64,000 nucleotides of DNA from Platanthera guangdongensis (lineage: Eukaryota > Streptophyta > Magnoliopsida > Asparagales > Orchidaceae). The stretch lies in NCBI GenBank assembly GCA_039583875.1, contig CM077147.1:157565846-157629845 (forward strand), read 5' to 3'. The position numbers and the translations under genes were made by a program. The notes under the pieces were generated by a model. The model searched no databases. It was not told the DNA's origin and saw only the letters and a program-made list of their open reading frames with translations. Below, piece by piece: positions 34,010-45,381 of this stretch; position 1 is the stretch's first letter; each line of letters opens with the position of its first letter.

Positions 34010-34033
34010 ATGGCGCCAAAGAGGAACGCTAGG
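34010..34033 (+). other. Candidate leader exon of element D gag in the LTR
   Basis: ATG followed by eight codons reading MAPKRNAR, ending AGG before GTAACG, a plausible 5' splice site. The D 3' LTR (41134) and E (20077) keep the ATG, the codon count and AGG GTAACG. The gag frame itself has no ATG near its start and opens right after TATAG at 35542. The joining of the two is inference. Confidence 0.45.
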
Positions 34034-35320
34034 GTAACGATCCTCATCTTGAGCATGAGTAGCTCTCTTTCTTAGCATAGGAAGCCCGCTCGCGCGAGTT
34101 TGCGGAGAGTTGGAGGCGTTCCTTCGGGTAGATATGTGAAGTCCCCGTTGTTTAGAGTCCGTAAGAGAGAACAGACATAGGCATGATGTGTGAAGCCTAC
34201 CCGGACATGTTGGTCTGGATCGGTGATGTTGCATTGCATAATGCCGGAGAAGACTCCGTGCTATTGGTTGTTTTTCGGGTTTTCTACGCGGTAGATTGCA
34301 GCAGGGAGCCTTGGGGACTAACCCAAAGGTGCACCCAGAAAACTGGGCGGATACGAGATCTTGCCAACTTGGTGGCTTGAGAGCCAACTTGAACATAACC
34401 GGGTTATGTGACTTGTGATGGAAATGGGACTCGGCGGAAGTTTGACCCGCGCAAATGGCTTAAATTGTCGTTGCGATGTGAGCACGGGTTAGATGGAACC
34501 GTACCCGTTCTATGTCGTTCGGTTAAAGAGACCTAAAGGCACGTGGCACTTACCGTTGGCATAGATTAGGGTCTTCGGCGGTCAATGGCTTAAATTGTCG
34601 TGACCCAGGCCAGGAAGACAAATTGCTCATAGGTTTGGCCGTCCATGTGGCAGTGGTGAGTCCGGAATGTCTATGGCTTTAATTGACGTAACATCGACCG
34701 GTTCACCGAGAATGTGCCCTGAGAGCACGGGGCGTGTAGCCGTGCGAGCCAATGTCTGTGATGAAATGGCTATTTATATGCATTGCTCGCTTATGCTAAT
34801 GAAATGCAGGGAAGGAGCATCGCCGCCCCGAGTTGGGGGCGGGATCGTTATAATTTGGTCAGCATTGCTGACCGTTGCCTTGTTTTGCCACCGTGCGGTG
34901 GTATGTTGTTTGCAGGTGCAGCTGGACCAAGCGGTCAATAGCGGGCTAAAGCCCGAATGCGAAGCCGGCCCTTGAAGGCCTAATTGGAAGTGTTTACTGC
35001 TTTATTCATGTGTGACCGGCCTGCGTGCCCTGGTTTGTAAAACATGTAATTGGAAGTGAAACATTTTGTAAGGCCTTAAGGATTATTTTGGGTATTTTGT
35101 ATAACATTCCTATTCTGTACTAGTGGACATTCAGGCTCTAATGCTGGGTTCTTTATTGCAACTTTAATATAATGCTTCCGCTAGAATGCTCTGTGTAGGA
35201 CGTTGAGATTGGTTGGATTGTTTCCATAAGTAACCACCCGGTCTGTCTATAGCATACGGCGTCGGGCCCCGGCCGGACCTACTGCTATATGCTATGTGAC
35301 GGATAGGGGGCGTTACAAAT

Positions 35321-35330
35321 TAGTATCAGA
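35321..35330 (+). other. Element D primer binding site
   Basis: TAGTATCAGA, one base from the initiator-Met primer sequence, three bases after the LTR. Confidence 0.7.
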
Positions 35331-35542
35331 CTACTGGTTTTGGTCGGGTTTAAAGTGAATTCGTGGGCGAATTCTTTTTAAGGGGTGGTGAGCACATTGT
35401 GTGCGTCATCGTAATAACAGTAAAAAGAACCCATGAATGTCCACTTAGGAATGAAAATACTCGTGTTTGAGGAACCTGCGTGTTCCTATAATTGCTGTTT
35501 GCAATTTATTTGGTCGCTTAACGGTGTTTTGTACCACTATAG

Positions 35543-36136
35543 GTGACCCGAAATGGTGTTGGTCCGTCAGAACGCCGAGTTTCTGAGGCTAGTAGTGCAC
35601 CGGATGTTGCTCCTGCAACACCTCTGTCGGCTGAAAATATTCGATTGGTGGCTGAAGCAGTGTTGGCCGTGATAAGTGCGCAGCCTGCAAGGCAAACGCA
35701 GCAGCCCGCTCCTGTGATGGAGCAAGAACCTCTGCAAGAGGCTGAGCCGAGGAGAGTGGAGCAAGTGGTTGTGGAACCGGTGGTGGCGAGGAGGGCAACT
35801 GAGAGGCAGCTTAAGCATGTAATGAGCTTTAACCCTCCGTTATTCTCGGGGTTGGGAACCCCATCTCAGGCTGAAGACTGGCTCTCCAGGGTGAAGAGAG
35901 TCATGACAGCAACGGAGACGGAGGAGTGGCAAATGACCACCATCGATACGTTCCTTTTGGACGGTGAAGCGAGGATGTGGTGGGAAGGATTGGAGCTGCA
36001 TCATCTGAGAGGTAGGCAACTTGGTGATGTCTCGATTTAGTAGTTCTCGGGATTGTTCTTAGCAAGATACCTCCCTTCTACTTAGAGGATTTCGATGGAG
36101 AACGAATTTCTGAAGTTGGTTTAGGGTGAGAAGAGT
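35543..36136 (+). pseudogene. gag: Element D Gag, N-terminal half
   Basis: Open from GTG at 35543 to 36037 with no ATG at its head. It contains the start of a retrotransposon gag domain (MSFNPPLFSGLGTPSQAEDWL, LLDGEARMWWEGLELH). TAG stops at 36038, 36041, 36083 and 36122 break it; all lie in the same frame as the 1077-codon stretch that follows, so this is one gene with point nonsense changes. The upstream sequence ends CCACTATAG, which looks like a 3' splice site. Confidence 0.85.
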
Positions 36137-39100
36137 TTGGATGAATATCTCCATGAGTTCACTCGTTTAAGTCGATATGCTAGCTCCACCATCGTGGATG
36201 AGGAGCGCAAGACTAATCGCTTCTATGAAGGCTTGAGAGATGAGTTGAGATTACTACTCTCGGGGCCAATGACGCAGGGTTTCTTAACCTTGGTCAGTAC
36301 TGCCCGGTCCTTGGAGAAGGACATGAAGAATGTGCAAGCGAAGAAAGGCTTGGGTGATAGAAAATCTGAATTTAAAGTGCCGACTACTTCAAAGTCCGGC
36401 TATCCGAGGTCTTTCAAGAAGCATAGGACTTCGGTTCCAGCTCCTTCTGGTGCTTCTGGGGCGACTACGAGTCGGACCCCGGGCGCGTGTTTTACATGTG
36501 GAAAGACGGGGCATTTCGCCCGTGATTGTTGGAGCGGACGTCCTAAGTCCGAGAGGAGGTCGGGAGCTACTTATGAAGAAAAGGGAAAGGCGGTGGAGTC
36601 GACCGCATCCCATTATGCTCCGGCCCAACCAAGGGTCTACAATCTTGGCCAACAGGAGGCCATCAAACAGGCCGATGTGGTGACAGGATTGGTATTGATT
36701 TGTGAAAATCCGGCACGAGCACTCTTCGATACGGGAGCTTCACACTCCTTCTTGTCCGAAGGATTTATATCATGCATCGGAGTCCCTTCTTCGATGGCGA
36801 AGGATAAGTTGGATGTGTTGTTACCCAATGGGTGTTCAATGCGAGCGGATAGGATCTGCGATGTTAAGATTCGTATTGGGGAGCAGGTGTTCGACCTGCG
36901 GGCGACTTTACTTCCGTTTGTGGAGTTCGACGTCTTTTTTGGCATGGACTGGCTCTCGGAGCAGCAGGCCCATATAGATTGCGGTAGCAAGGAAGTTAAG
37001 CTGGGAGCAAGTCGTGAGCCGACTTTTACGGGCTTAAAGGGGTCGAGCAAGACGTTGATGTCTGCTCTTCAGGTGGTGAAGGCGGTTCATGCCGGAGAAG
37101 AATTGTTCTTTACACTAGTGGAGGTTGCAAAGCCGAATCCCGCGTTGGATTGTATTTCAGTGGTATCGGAATACCCTGATGTGTTCCCCGCAGATCTTCC
37201 TGGAGCCCCGCCTCAGCAGGAGATCGATTTTACGATTGAGCTAGTGCGAGGTGAAAAGCCTGTGTCACGATCACCGTATCGGCTAGAGCCTAAGAAAATG
37301 GCGGAGCTGAAAGTTCAACTGCAAGATTTGTTGGAGCAAGGGTATGTGCGCCCGAGTTATTCGCCTTGGAGCGCACCGGTCCTCTTTGTTAAGAAGAAGG
37401 ACGGAAGCTTGAGGCTATGTATTGATTATCGGGAGCTAAACAAGCTGACGGAGAAGAACAAGTACCCGATCCCCCGGATTGATGATCTTTTTGATCAGTT
37501 AGTCGGGTCGACGGTGTACTCGAAGTTAGATCTCAAGGCTGGGTACTATCAGCTGCGAATAAGGGAGAGTGATATCCCAAAGACGGCGTTTAGTACGAGA
37601 TACGGGCATTATGAGTTTACAGTCATGCCGTTTGGGCTGACTAATGCGCCGTCAGTGTTCATGGATTTGATGAACAGGACTTTCAGGGAGTACTTGGAGC
37701 ATTTCGTGATCGTCTTCATCGACGATATTTTGGTGTACTCGCAAAGTGAGGAAGATCACTTCAAGCATCTTCATTTGGTGTTGGAGACGCTAAGGAGAAA
37801 TCAGTTGTATGCCAAGTTCTCGAAGTGCGAGTTTTGGCTATCCTCAGTGGCGTTCCTCAGGCATATAGTAAGTGGAGAGGGTATTGCTGTGGATCCGGCG
37901 AAGATTGTTGCGATACGAGAGTGGCCTGAGCTTGTTACGATAGCGGAAGTCCGGAGTTTTCTGGGGCTTGCCGGCTATTATAGGCGCTTCGTAGAGAACT
38001 TCTCGCGGATAGCGTTACCTCTCACTACATTGACGAGGAAGGAGCATAAGTTCGTTTGGACGCCGGAGTGCGCACGAGCTTTTGAGGAGTTGAAGTGTCG
38101 GTTCACCACGGCGCCTGTGCTGAGTTCTCCATGTGGGACCGAAGGCTATGAGATTTATAGCGATGCTTCAGGAAGCGGTTTGGGTTGCGTGCTACAGCAA
38201 CACGGAAGTATAATAGCTTATGGCTCGAGACAGCTAAAAGTGCATGAAAGGAACTATCCGGTCCATGACTTGGAGTTAGCGGCCATGATTTTTGCCTTGA
38301 AGCTGTGGAGACACTACTTGTGCGGTGTGAAGATTGATATCTACACCGATCACAAGAGCCTGAAGTACCTTATTGACCAGAAAGATCTGAATATGCGGCA
38401 GCGTAGATGGATGGAGTTCCTGGGGGACTATACGTTCAAGATTCACTACGTGCCTGGCAAAGGGAATGCGGTTGCGGATGCGCTGAGTCGCCGAGCCCCA
38501 GCTCAAGCCAATTGGCTATCGGTGCATGATGAGCGGTTGGTGCGAGAGTTGGAGGCGTTAGAGATTGTCTGTGTGGACAGACAATCAGGTGCTGAAGCAG
38601 TTCTGAATTGGACTGAAGTCCAATATGACCTGGCTGATCGTATTCGACAGGCTTTGGATATGGATGCTCATATGAAGCAATTAATGGTAGAGGCTCTGGA
38701 TGGGTCAAATTCCCAATTCGTCGTGGAGGACGGGTTGCTTTGGAAAGACGGTCGTTTGTGCGTCCCAAGTGTGGGCAATTTACGGGTGGAGTTGTTGTAC
38801 GAGGCACACCATACCAAGTACTCGATTCACCCGGGGAGCACGAAGATGTACCGTGATGTGAAGAAACTGTTTTGGTGGCCGGGTTTAAAGAAGGATGTGG
38901 CGCTATACGTAGCGAAGTGCCAAACTTGCGCCTTGGTAAAGGCGGAGTGCCAAAAGCCGGGAGGATTTCTTAAGTCCTTGCCTATTCCGGAGTGGAAATT
39001 TGACGACATATCTATGGACTTTGTGCACGGTTTGCCAAGGTCGCAAAAGGGGAACGACGCCATTTGGGTGGTTGTTGATCGATTGACGAAGGTGTTGCAT

Positions 39101-39370
39101 TTTATTCCACATAGGAAGGATGATCCAGTGGAGAAGTTGACAAAGCTCTATGTGGATAACATAGTACGGCTTCATGGTGTGCCCCGCAACATCGTGAGTG
39201 ACCGAGATGGGCGGTTCACGTCCAATGATTGGAGGCTGGTGCAGCAAATGTTAGGAACAAAGCTGAAATTCAGCACAGCCTTCCACCCGCAAACGGATGG
39301 GCAGACCGAGAGGGTCAATAGAACCATGGAAGACATGCTTCGCATGTGTATCTTGGATTTTGGAAAGTAA
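36137..39370 (+). pseudogene. gag-pol: Element D Gag end, protease, reverse transcriptase, RNase H, integrase
   Basis: 1077 open codons. About residue 117: zinc knuckle [14 protein letters not shown]. About 197: protease [10 protein letters not shown]. About 385-600: reverse transcriptase with [23 protein letters not shown] and FIDDILVYS (about 527). About 673: RNase [12 protein letters not shown], then DHKSLKYL and VADALSR. About 885-930: integrase HHCC ([14 protein letters not shown]). Core: [17 protein letters not shown] and [12 protein letters not shown] carry the DDE triad. It stops at TAA 39368-39370 (probably CAA), and the same frame continues. All catalytic residues I can check are kept. 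Confidence 0.93.
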
Positions 39371-40135
39371 TGGGAAGACCACCTATATTTGGTGGAGTTC
39401 GCATACAACAACAGTTACCAAGCGAGTATTCAGATGGCGCCTTTCGAGGCCCTATATGGTAGGAAATGTCGCACGACGTTGTCTTGATTAGAAACAGGTG
39501 AGTCAAAGTTGTATAAGCGATCGGAAGTGGATGATGCTACTTCTTTGGTGAGAACCATTCGGGAGAGGTTGCTTATCGCTCAGGACTGGTAAGAAAAGTA
39601 CTATAATGCCAAGCACAGGAATGTGGAGTTTGCTGTGGGAGATTATGTATACTTAAAGATCAAGTCGTTCAAGGGTGTCTCGCGGGTGCGACAATTGAAA
39701 AAGCTAAGCCCGAGGTACCTTGGACCGTTTGAGGTTCTGGAGCGAGTTGGTGAAGCAGACTATCGGTTGAAGCTTTCAGTGGAGCTTAGTGGTTTACATG
39801 ATGTATTCCACATTTCGGTACTTCGGAAGGCGGTGCAAGAGCCTACGCAAGTGATCGCGGTTGATCAAGTGCCGGTGGATAGTGGGCTAACGACAAAGGT
39901 CAAGCCCATGCGGATCGAGGACTCGGAGGTCAAGCGGCTACGCAATAAAGAGATCAGGATGGTCAAGGTTCGGTGGGACAATTGCGGTCGTGAGGAGCTC
40001 TCTTGGGAGCGAGAGCAGACTATGCTTGACGAGTATCCGGCGTTGTTCCGCTCAGGTACAAAATTTGGTTTTGTACATGTCTTTCTGTCATGTAATTTCG
40101 TGGGCGAAATTCTTTTAAGAGGGGGAGAGTTGTAA
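39371..40135 (+). pseudogene. Element D integrase C-terminus and chromodomain
   Basis: Same frame as the preceding stretch. WEDHLYLVEFAYNNSYQ and FEALYGRKCRTT come first, then TGA at 39485 (probably TGG) and TAA at 39590. From 39623 it is open: GVSRVRQLKKLSPRYLGPF (GPY/F-type module) and a chromodomain (RRLRNKEIR-like start, MVKVRWDNCGREELSWERE, YPALF). It runs to 40135, overlapping the polypurine tract and the first bases of the 3' LTR. Confidence 0.88.
40096..40130 (+). other. Element D polypurine tract and conserved 3' motif
   Basis: TTCGTGGGCGAAATTC, the short inverted motif common just before Tekay/Del polypurine tracts, then AAGAGGGGGAGAGT next to the 3' LTR. Confidence 0.85.
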
Positions 40136-42439
40136 TGCCCCGAAACTCAAAGGAGCGAAGGGGGACGTTTTGGGCCAGTTTGGGTTCTGGCTGCAGGCAC
40201 ACGGCCTGGGACACGGGCGTGTCCCAGGGCGTGTCAAGCCTGTGTCGACATTGAGACAGGGTGTCGACACTTTGGTCTCGACATTGTGCCAAGACTGGGC
40301 ACACGGCCTGCGACACGGGCGTGTCGCAGGGCGTGTCGACCCGTGTCGACACTTAGCCGCGAAGTCGACACTCTGCGTTCGACGAAGTGTCGAGACATGG
40401 CACACGGCCTGCGACACGGGCGTGTCGCAGGGCGTGTCGACCTGTCTCGACGATCGTCCCGGGGAGTCGACGAGCTTTGCTCGACGATGCGTCGAGACAA
40501 GGCACACGGCCTAGGACACGGGCGTGTCCAAGGCCGTGTCATCAGGTCGACGATCTTCACTCGATGAAGCATCGAGTGTCGAGACCGTGTACACGGCCTG
40601 GGGTCCAGGCGTGTTGAGGTGACACGGGTATGGACACGGGCGTGTCCTAGAACCCGTGCAGTGCTCGGGTTGATTTTGGGGAAAAATGATGGGGTACACG
40701 GGCGGCCACACGGCCGTGTCACATGGAACACGGGCGTGTGAGCTCGAACACGGGCGTGTTCGATACCCGTGTGAGGTTCCATGTGATTCGATTTTGACGG
40801 CGAATTAGGCACACGGCCTTGGACACGGGTGTGTGCCAGGCCGTGTTCGGTCCAGATTGGGCATTTCAGTCTCGAATCAAAGCCGTTCGTTTCCTTATTT
40901 TGAGATCCAACGGCTGGGGGTTGTTCCTGAAGGGATATACCCGGTTTGGGCTTTCAAAACCCTCGATTTTCTTAAGTGTTATCTTTCTAAAACCTTAGAG
41001 AGAGAGGAGAGCCAAGGGAGGAAGAAGGAGCTAGATCCCGCCATTGGAGGAGCTTCGGAGCTCCGAATCGCGAGCCGACTCCGGATCCACGGAGGCAAAG
41101 TTAGTGCGGTGCTTTTCATCCGATTACTTTTCAATGGCACCAAAGAGGAACGCTAGGGTAACGATCCTCATCTTGAGCATGAGTAGCTCTCTTTCTTAGC
41201 ATAGGAAGCCCGCTCTCGCGAGTTTGCGGAGAGTTGGAGGCGTTCCTTCGGGTAGATATGTGAAGTCCCCGTTGTTTAGAGTCCGTAAGCGAGAACGGAC
41301 ATAGGCATGATGTGTGAAGCCTACACGGACATGTTGGTCTGGATCGGTGATGTTGCATTGCATAATGCCGGAGAAGACTCCGTGCTATTGGTTGTTTTTC
41401 GGGTTTTTATGCGGTAGATTGCAGCAGGGAGCCTTGGGGACTAACCCAAAGGTGCACCCGGAAAACTGGGCGGATACGAGATCTTGCCAACTTGGTGGCT
41501 TGAGAGCCAACTTGAACATAACCGGGTTATGTGACTTGTGATGGAAATGGGACTCGGCGGAAGTTTGACCCGCGCAAATGGCTTAAATTGTCATTGCGAT
41601 GTGAGCACGGGTTAGATGGAACCGTACCTGTTCTATGTCGTTCGGTTAAAGAGACCTAAAGGCACGTGGCACTTACCGTTGGCATAGATTAGGGTCTTCG
41701 GCGGTCAATGGCTTAAATTGTCGCGACCCAGGCCAGGAAGACAAATTGCTCATAGGTTTGGCCGTCCATGTGGCGGTGGTGAGTCCGGAATGTCTATGGC
41801 TTTAATTGACATGACATCGACCGGTTCACCGAGAATGTGCCCTGAGAGCACGGGGCATGTGGCCGTGCGAGCCAACGTCTGTGATGAAATGGCTATTTAT
41901 ATGCATTGCTCGCTTATGCTAATGAAATGCAGGGAAGGAGCATCGCCGCCCCGAGTTGGGGGCGGGATCGTTATAATTTGGTCAGCATTGCTGACTGTTG
42001 CCTTGTTTTGCCACCGTGCGGTGGTATGTTGTTTGCAGGTGCAGCTGGATCAAGCGGTCAATAGCGGGCTAAAGCCCGAATGCGAAGCCGGCCCTTGAAG
42101 GCCTAATTGGAAGTGTTTACTTCTTTATCCATGTGTGACCGGCCTGCGTGCCGTGGTTTGTAAAACATGTAATTGGAAGTGAAACATTTTGTAAGGCCTT
42201 AAGGCTTATTTTGGGTATTTTGTATAACATTCCTATTCTGTACTAGTGGACATTCAGGTTCTAATGCTGGGTTCTTTATTGCAACTTTAATATAATGCTT
42301 CCGCTAGAATGCTCTGTGTAGGATGTTGAGATTGGTTGGATGGTTTCCATAAGTAACCACCCGGTCTGTCTGTAGCATACGACGTCGTGCCCCGGCCGGA
42401 CCTACTGCTATATGCTATATGACGGATAGGGGCGTTACA
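40131..42439 (+). repeat. Element D 3' LTR (2309 bp)
   Basis: TGTAATGCCC to GGCGTTACA, nearly identical to the 5' LTR. The TATA-like box of the 5' LTR reads TTTCTAAAA here (about 40984), as in E, so that box may be a chance gain. The MAPK-encoding ATG is at 41134. Confidence 0.94.
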
Positions 42440-44885
42440 CTGAACCTGCATCAGGAGGAGGTGGTGGAGGAGGATGAGAGTGTTGGAATTGGGAGGAGCC
42501 CTATTCATATTTTCTCTTCTTTTTCATTGCCTTCAGTTGGTTCTTGGAGTACTGCATCCAGTGCTCAGTAATAGGGCAGTCATGTAGAATGTAGTATGGA
42601 ATATCATTGTTGTCTTTGACCTTAGCAGGAGGTACTCTCTTCATAGCTTTGCTCCTTGCCTTTCTTTTCCTGGTAATGGTAGCAGAAGAGTCATCAGAGT
42701 CTGTTCTAAATTCATCACTTTCAGAACTCTGGTCATCATAAAGAGCATCAATTTTCTTCATTAAGCCCTTCTTGAGCTGTACAGAAGCAGATGATGAAAC
42801 AGATGGTGTAGCAGCAGGTGTTGAAGTAGCAACAGCAGCAGATAGAGTAGAAGCAGTAACAACAGCAGCAGCAACTATAGGCTCTGGAGAAGTGACAGCA
42901 GCAACAACTTCACTAACAACAGCATCAACAGGAGGAATATCATCAGAAACTGCAGAAGGCTCAAACTCAGGTGTCTCTGACATAAGAATTTCCTTGGAAA
43001 TTGGTTCAACAGTAATGATAGAAACTTCAGCAGCAGTATCAACATTTTCAGCAGCAGTAGAGGCAACAATATCAGAAGCAACAATAATGCTTTCTTCAAA
43101 AGAAGCAGCAGCATACACTGAATTGACAAAAGAGGTGATAATGCTTGGGTCACAGCAAGAGAATGGCACAAGTGCCTTGGATAGATCCTCTGGAGGCTGG
43201 ACAACAATTATCTCTGACAGACAGCTGAAATAAAACTGATCAAAATTTGAAAGCAAAGACCTGAGGTCTATTGCAAGGACTGCAGCAGGAGGACTTTGTG
43301 CTTGAGGCACAGCAACAGCATCAAGAGCAGAAGCTGAAGAAGCAGCAATAACAGCAGCAGTAGCAGCAGACAGGCTTACAGAAACAGCAGCAGCAGCAGC
43401 ATGAAGGCTCACTTCATAAGGCATCTCCCCCTGCCTAGATTCAGACAAGTCTGGATCAAGGCACACTACTGTAGGGGCTGCCTGAGGGAATAGGGAAGAG
43501 AACCTGGAAGAGAGAGCTGCCACTGACAGGTGTAGTGGAGCCAAGGAGGTTTTCAACAAAAGAGAGAGCCTGGGGGCAAGCAACTCATACAACCTGTCAG
43601 CAAGGGCTGGAAGGTCTACTTGCTCAAGGGTGACTGGAGCAGAGGTAGAAGATAGAGGAGCAGCTGATGGTGAGGGTAGTGGAGAGCTGGTGAATGGTGG
43701 AAGGGATGGCTGAGGTGTTGGTAAGGTGGAGATGGAGGACAGTGGGATGGAAATAGATGGGGTGAATGTGGGTTGGTCAATGATTTGTTGTAGAAGGTCT
43801 TGATAGGAAGTGGAGGATGAGGGTAGCTCAGGAGGAGAGGAAGGTGAATCATCCATAAAGGAATCATCAATGAGGGTGAAGGATGGATGGGAGGGTGATG
43901 AAGTGACATCTGGTGGAGGGTAGGAGAATAATAGATGGAAATGTTCTTCTGGTGTTGGAAGAATAGGTACTGGAGATGGTGTAGATGTTGGAGAAGGGCT
44001 GGAAATGATGATGGTGGATGGAGCTGGAATGGTAGAAGGTATGGGAAGGGATGGGATTGGAGGAGGAGGAGAGACAACAACAGCAGGCAGGTCATCTGCA
44101 GGGGCAGAGACCTGTGGAGAAGTGACTCTTAGAGTCCTTGTGCTTGAAGGAGTGCTGGAGGAGGGCCTGCTGGGCTTGCTGATTTGTCTGTCCCACTTTC
44201 CAAAGAGGGCACAAGATAGTCTCTTGGAAGAATTGATATGAATTCCAGAGGAGACCAGCAAGGCAGGGCACCTGTGCTGCAGAAACACCCCAATGATCCT
44301 TCCAAAGTTGACAAAACTTTTGTTGATTTTCTTTTTGATAAGGTCAAAGAACACTTCTCCCCAATTCAGATTTTTCTTGTCTACAAGGGCTCCCATGAGG
44401 CAGAGCTGATACCTTGAGATTGTATCATGGGCAGAGTGCTTAGCCAGTAGCACTTTCCCAACAACATCTGCCATGAATCTGTATTCCACAGAAAGGTTCC
44501 TTTTGAAGAGCTTGCTAGGGTTGCCCTCTGAATGACCCATTCTGGTAAGCAGGTCAGAATACTCTTCTCCAGACAGGTCAGCAGTATCTTCACCATTTCT
44601 CAACTCAAAAACTTCTGTTAAAATTGCTGGGGTTAAGGGTACCTGAGTTCCAGATATAGACCCAACAATGGTGGAGTTGTCTTGATTGTGGGCAGTGTAG
44701 ACCCATTCCTTTATCTCATCAGATGCCAACTTGATCCTTGTGGTCATTATTGCTGTCAGGTTCTAGTCTTTGAATAATCCCAAAATATCTTGAAAGACCT
44801 GGTCAGTTGTGCTGAAAGATTCCATGTCAATATTGAAACCAGCATCAAACTTCATCGCGGCGAGGACAGCAGCAAACACAGCCAT
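42440..44885 (-). pseudogene. Element C ORF3, N-terminal and middle part
   Basis: ATG at 44885 (MAVFAAVLAAMKFDAGFNI) opens the frame; TAG at 44765-44763 and TAG at 42503-42501 break it. The 748-codon stretch between them is open. The N-terminal domain resembles the putative plant transposon protein domain (DEIKEWVYTA, VVGKVLLAKHSAHDTIS, LNWGEVFFDLIKKK, NFGRIIGVFLQHRCP) and aligns with ORF3 of B. A long serine/proline/threonine-rich and then alanine/valine/serine-rich middle follows, then a basic run (RKRKARSKAMKR) that could be a nuclear signal. After the second stop the same frame runs through a polyproline tract into element D. Ancestral length is about 1025 codons. No membrane segment is evident. 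Confidence 0.85.
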
Positions 44886-44998
44886 GGGTACCTGCAAAAG
44901 TTCAACAAATAAAACGATCAAGTGCAGAACTGTTTGGAGGGAAAGAAAATTCGTGCAGAGAAATCGAAAGCGCAAAGGAGAACAACGGCGAAAAATGA

Positions 44999-45006
44999 AT
45001 TTTATA
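44999..45006 (-). promoter_or_regulatory. Element C internal TATA-like box for ORF3
   Basis: TATAAAAT on the minus strand, about 114 bp before the ORF3 ATG and just downstream of the palindrome cluster, matching the geometry in A and B. Confidence 0.5.
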
Positions 45007-45009
45007 TTA

Positions 45010-45300
45010 GGGTTCGACGCAGAATTGGAAAGATCGTTGAACTCAGTTCGACGATCGAGGCTACTAAAGGAATCTGAAGAGTCTTCAACATCGTCGATCT
45101 CCGTTCGACGATATTGGAGAGCGTCGAGCTCCGTTCGACGATCGTTCAGAGAACAAAATCGTCGAGCACCATTCGACGATCGTTGACCGGAAGAGATAGT
45201 TCATACTATCTGAGAAATGCTGAACTCAGGTCGACGATTTTTGGAAATCGTCGATCTCCGTTCGACGATCTTGGGGCAAATCATCGAGCGCAGTTCAGAG
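45010..45300. repeat. Element C palindrome cluster between pol and ORF3
   Basis: Repeated inverted pairs of TCGTCGA and TCGACGA with short spacers, for example ATCGTCGATCTCCGTTCGAC near 45090 and 45248. It is the same motif as in the C LTR and occupies the same place as the GTGTCGACAC arrays in A and B. Confidence 0.92.
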
Positions 45301-45381
45301 ATCAGAAAAATTCTAGACACTAAGAAAAATTAGGATGTTTGCCTAGTTTTGGTCAATTTTTAGCTTTCAAAATCTTGGATA

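Larger units (their letters stand above)
33008..35317 (+). repeat. Element D 5' LTR (2310 bp)
   Basis: TGTAACGCCC to GGCGTTACA. The first 900 bp is GC-rich with a tandem repeat (33073-33480). A TATA-like box TATAAAA lies at 33862-33868. A short ATG frame lies at 34010. Frames in the GC-rich part are repeat translations, not genes. Confidence 0.94.
33008..42439 (+). mobile_element. Element D: Tekay-like Ty3/gypsy chromovirus, complete
   Basis: Full-length plus-strand element: LTRs 33008-35317 and 40131-42439, primer site TAGTATCAGA, one gag-pol frame, chromodomain and polypurine tract. It is inserted in ORF3 of C; flanks CTGCA (33003-33007) and CTGAA (42440-42444) are an imperfect target duplication. 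Its frame is broken only by seven in-frame stops, with no frameshift seen. Confidence 0.95.

Noticed and set aside
34010..34033. Homology between the MAPK start in the D/E LTRs and the MAPK start of ORF3 in A and B
   Set aside because: Only four residues agree and the sequence after them is unrelated; most likely chance or a shared favourable start context.
42772..43233. Plus-strand alanine/serine/threonine-rich frame opposite C ORF3
   Set aside because: It is the antisense shadow of the GCA/GCT-rich middle of ORF3.
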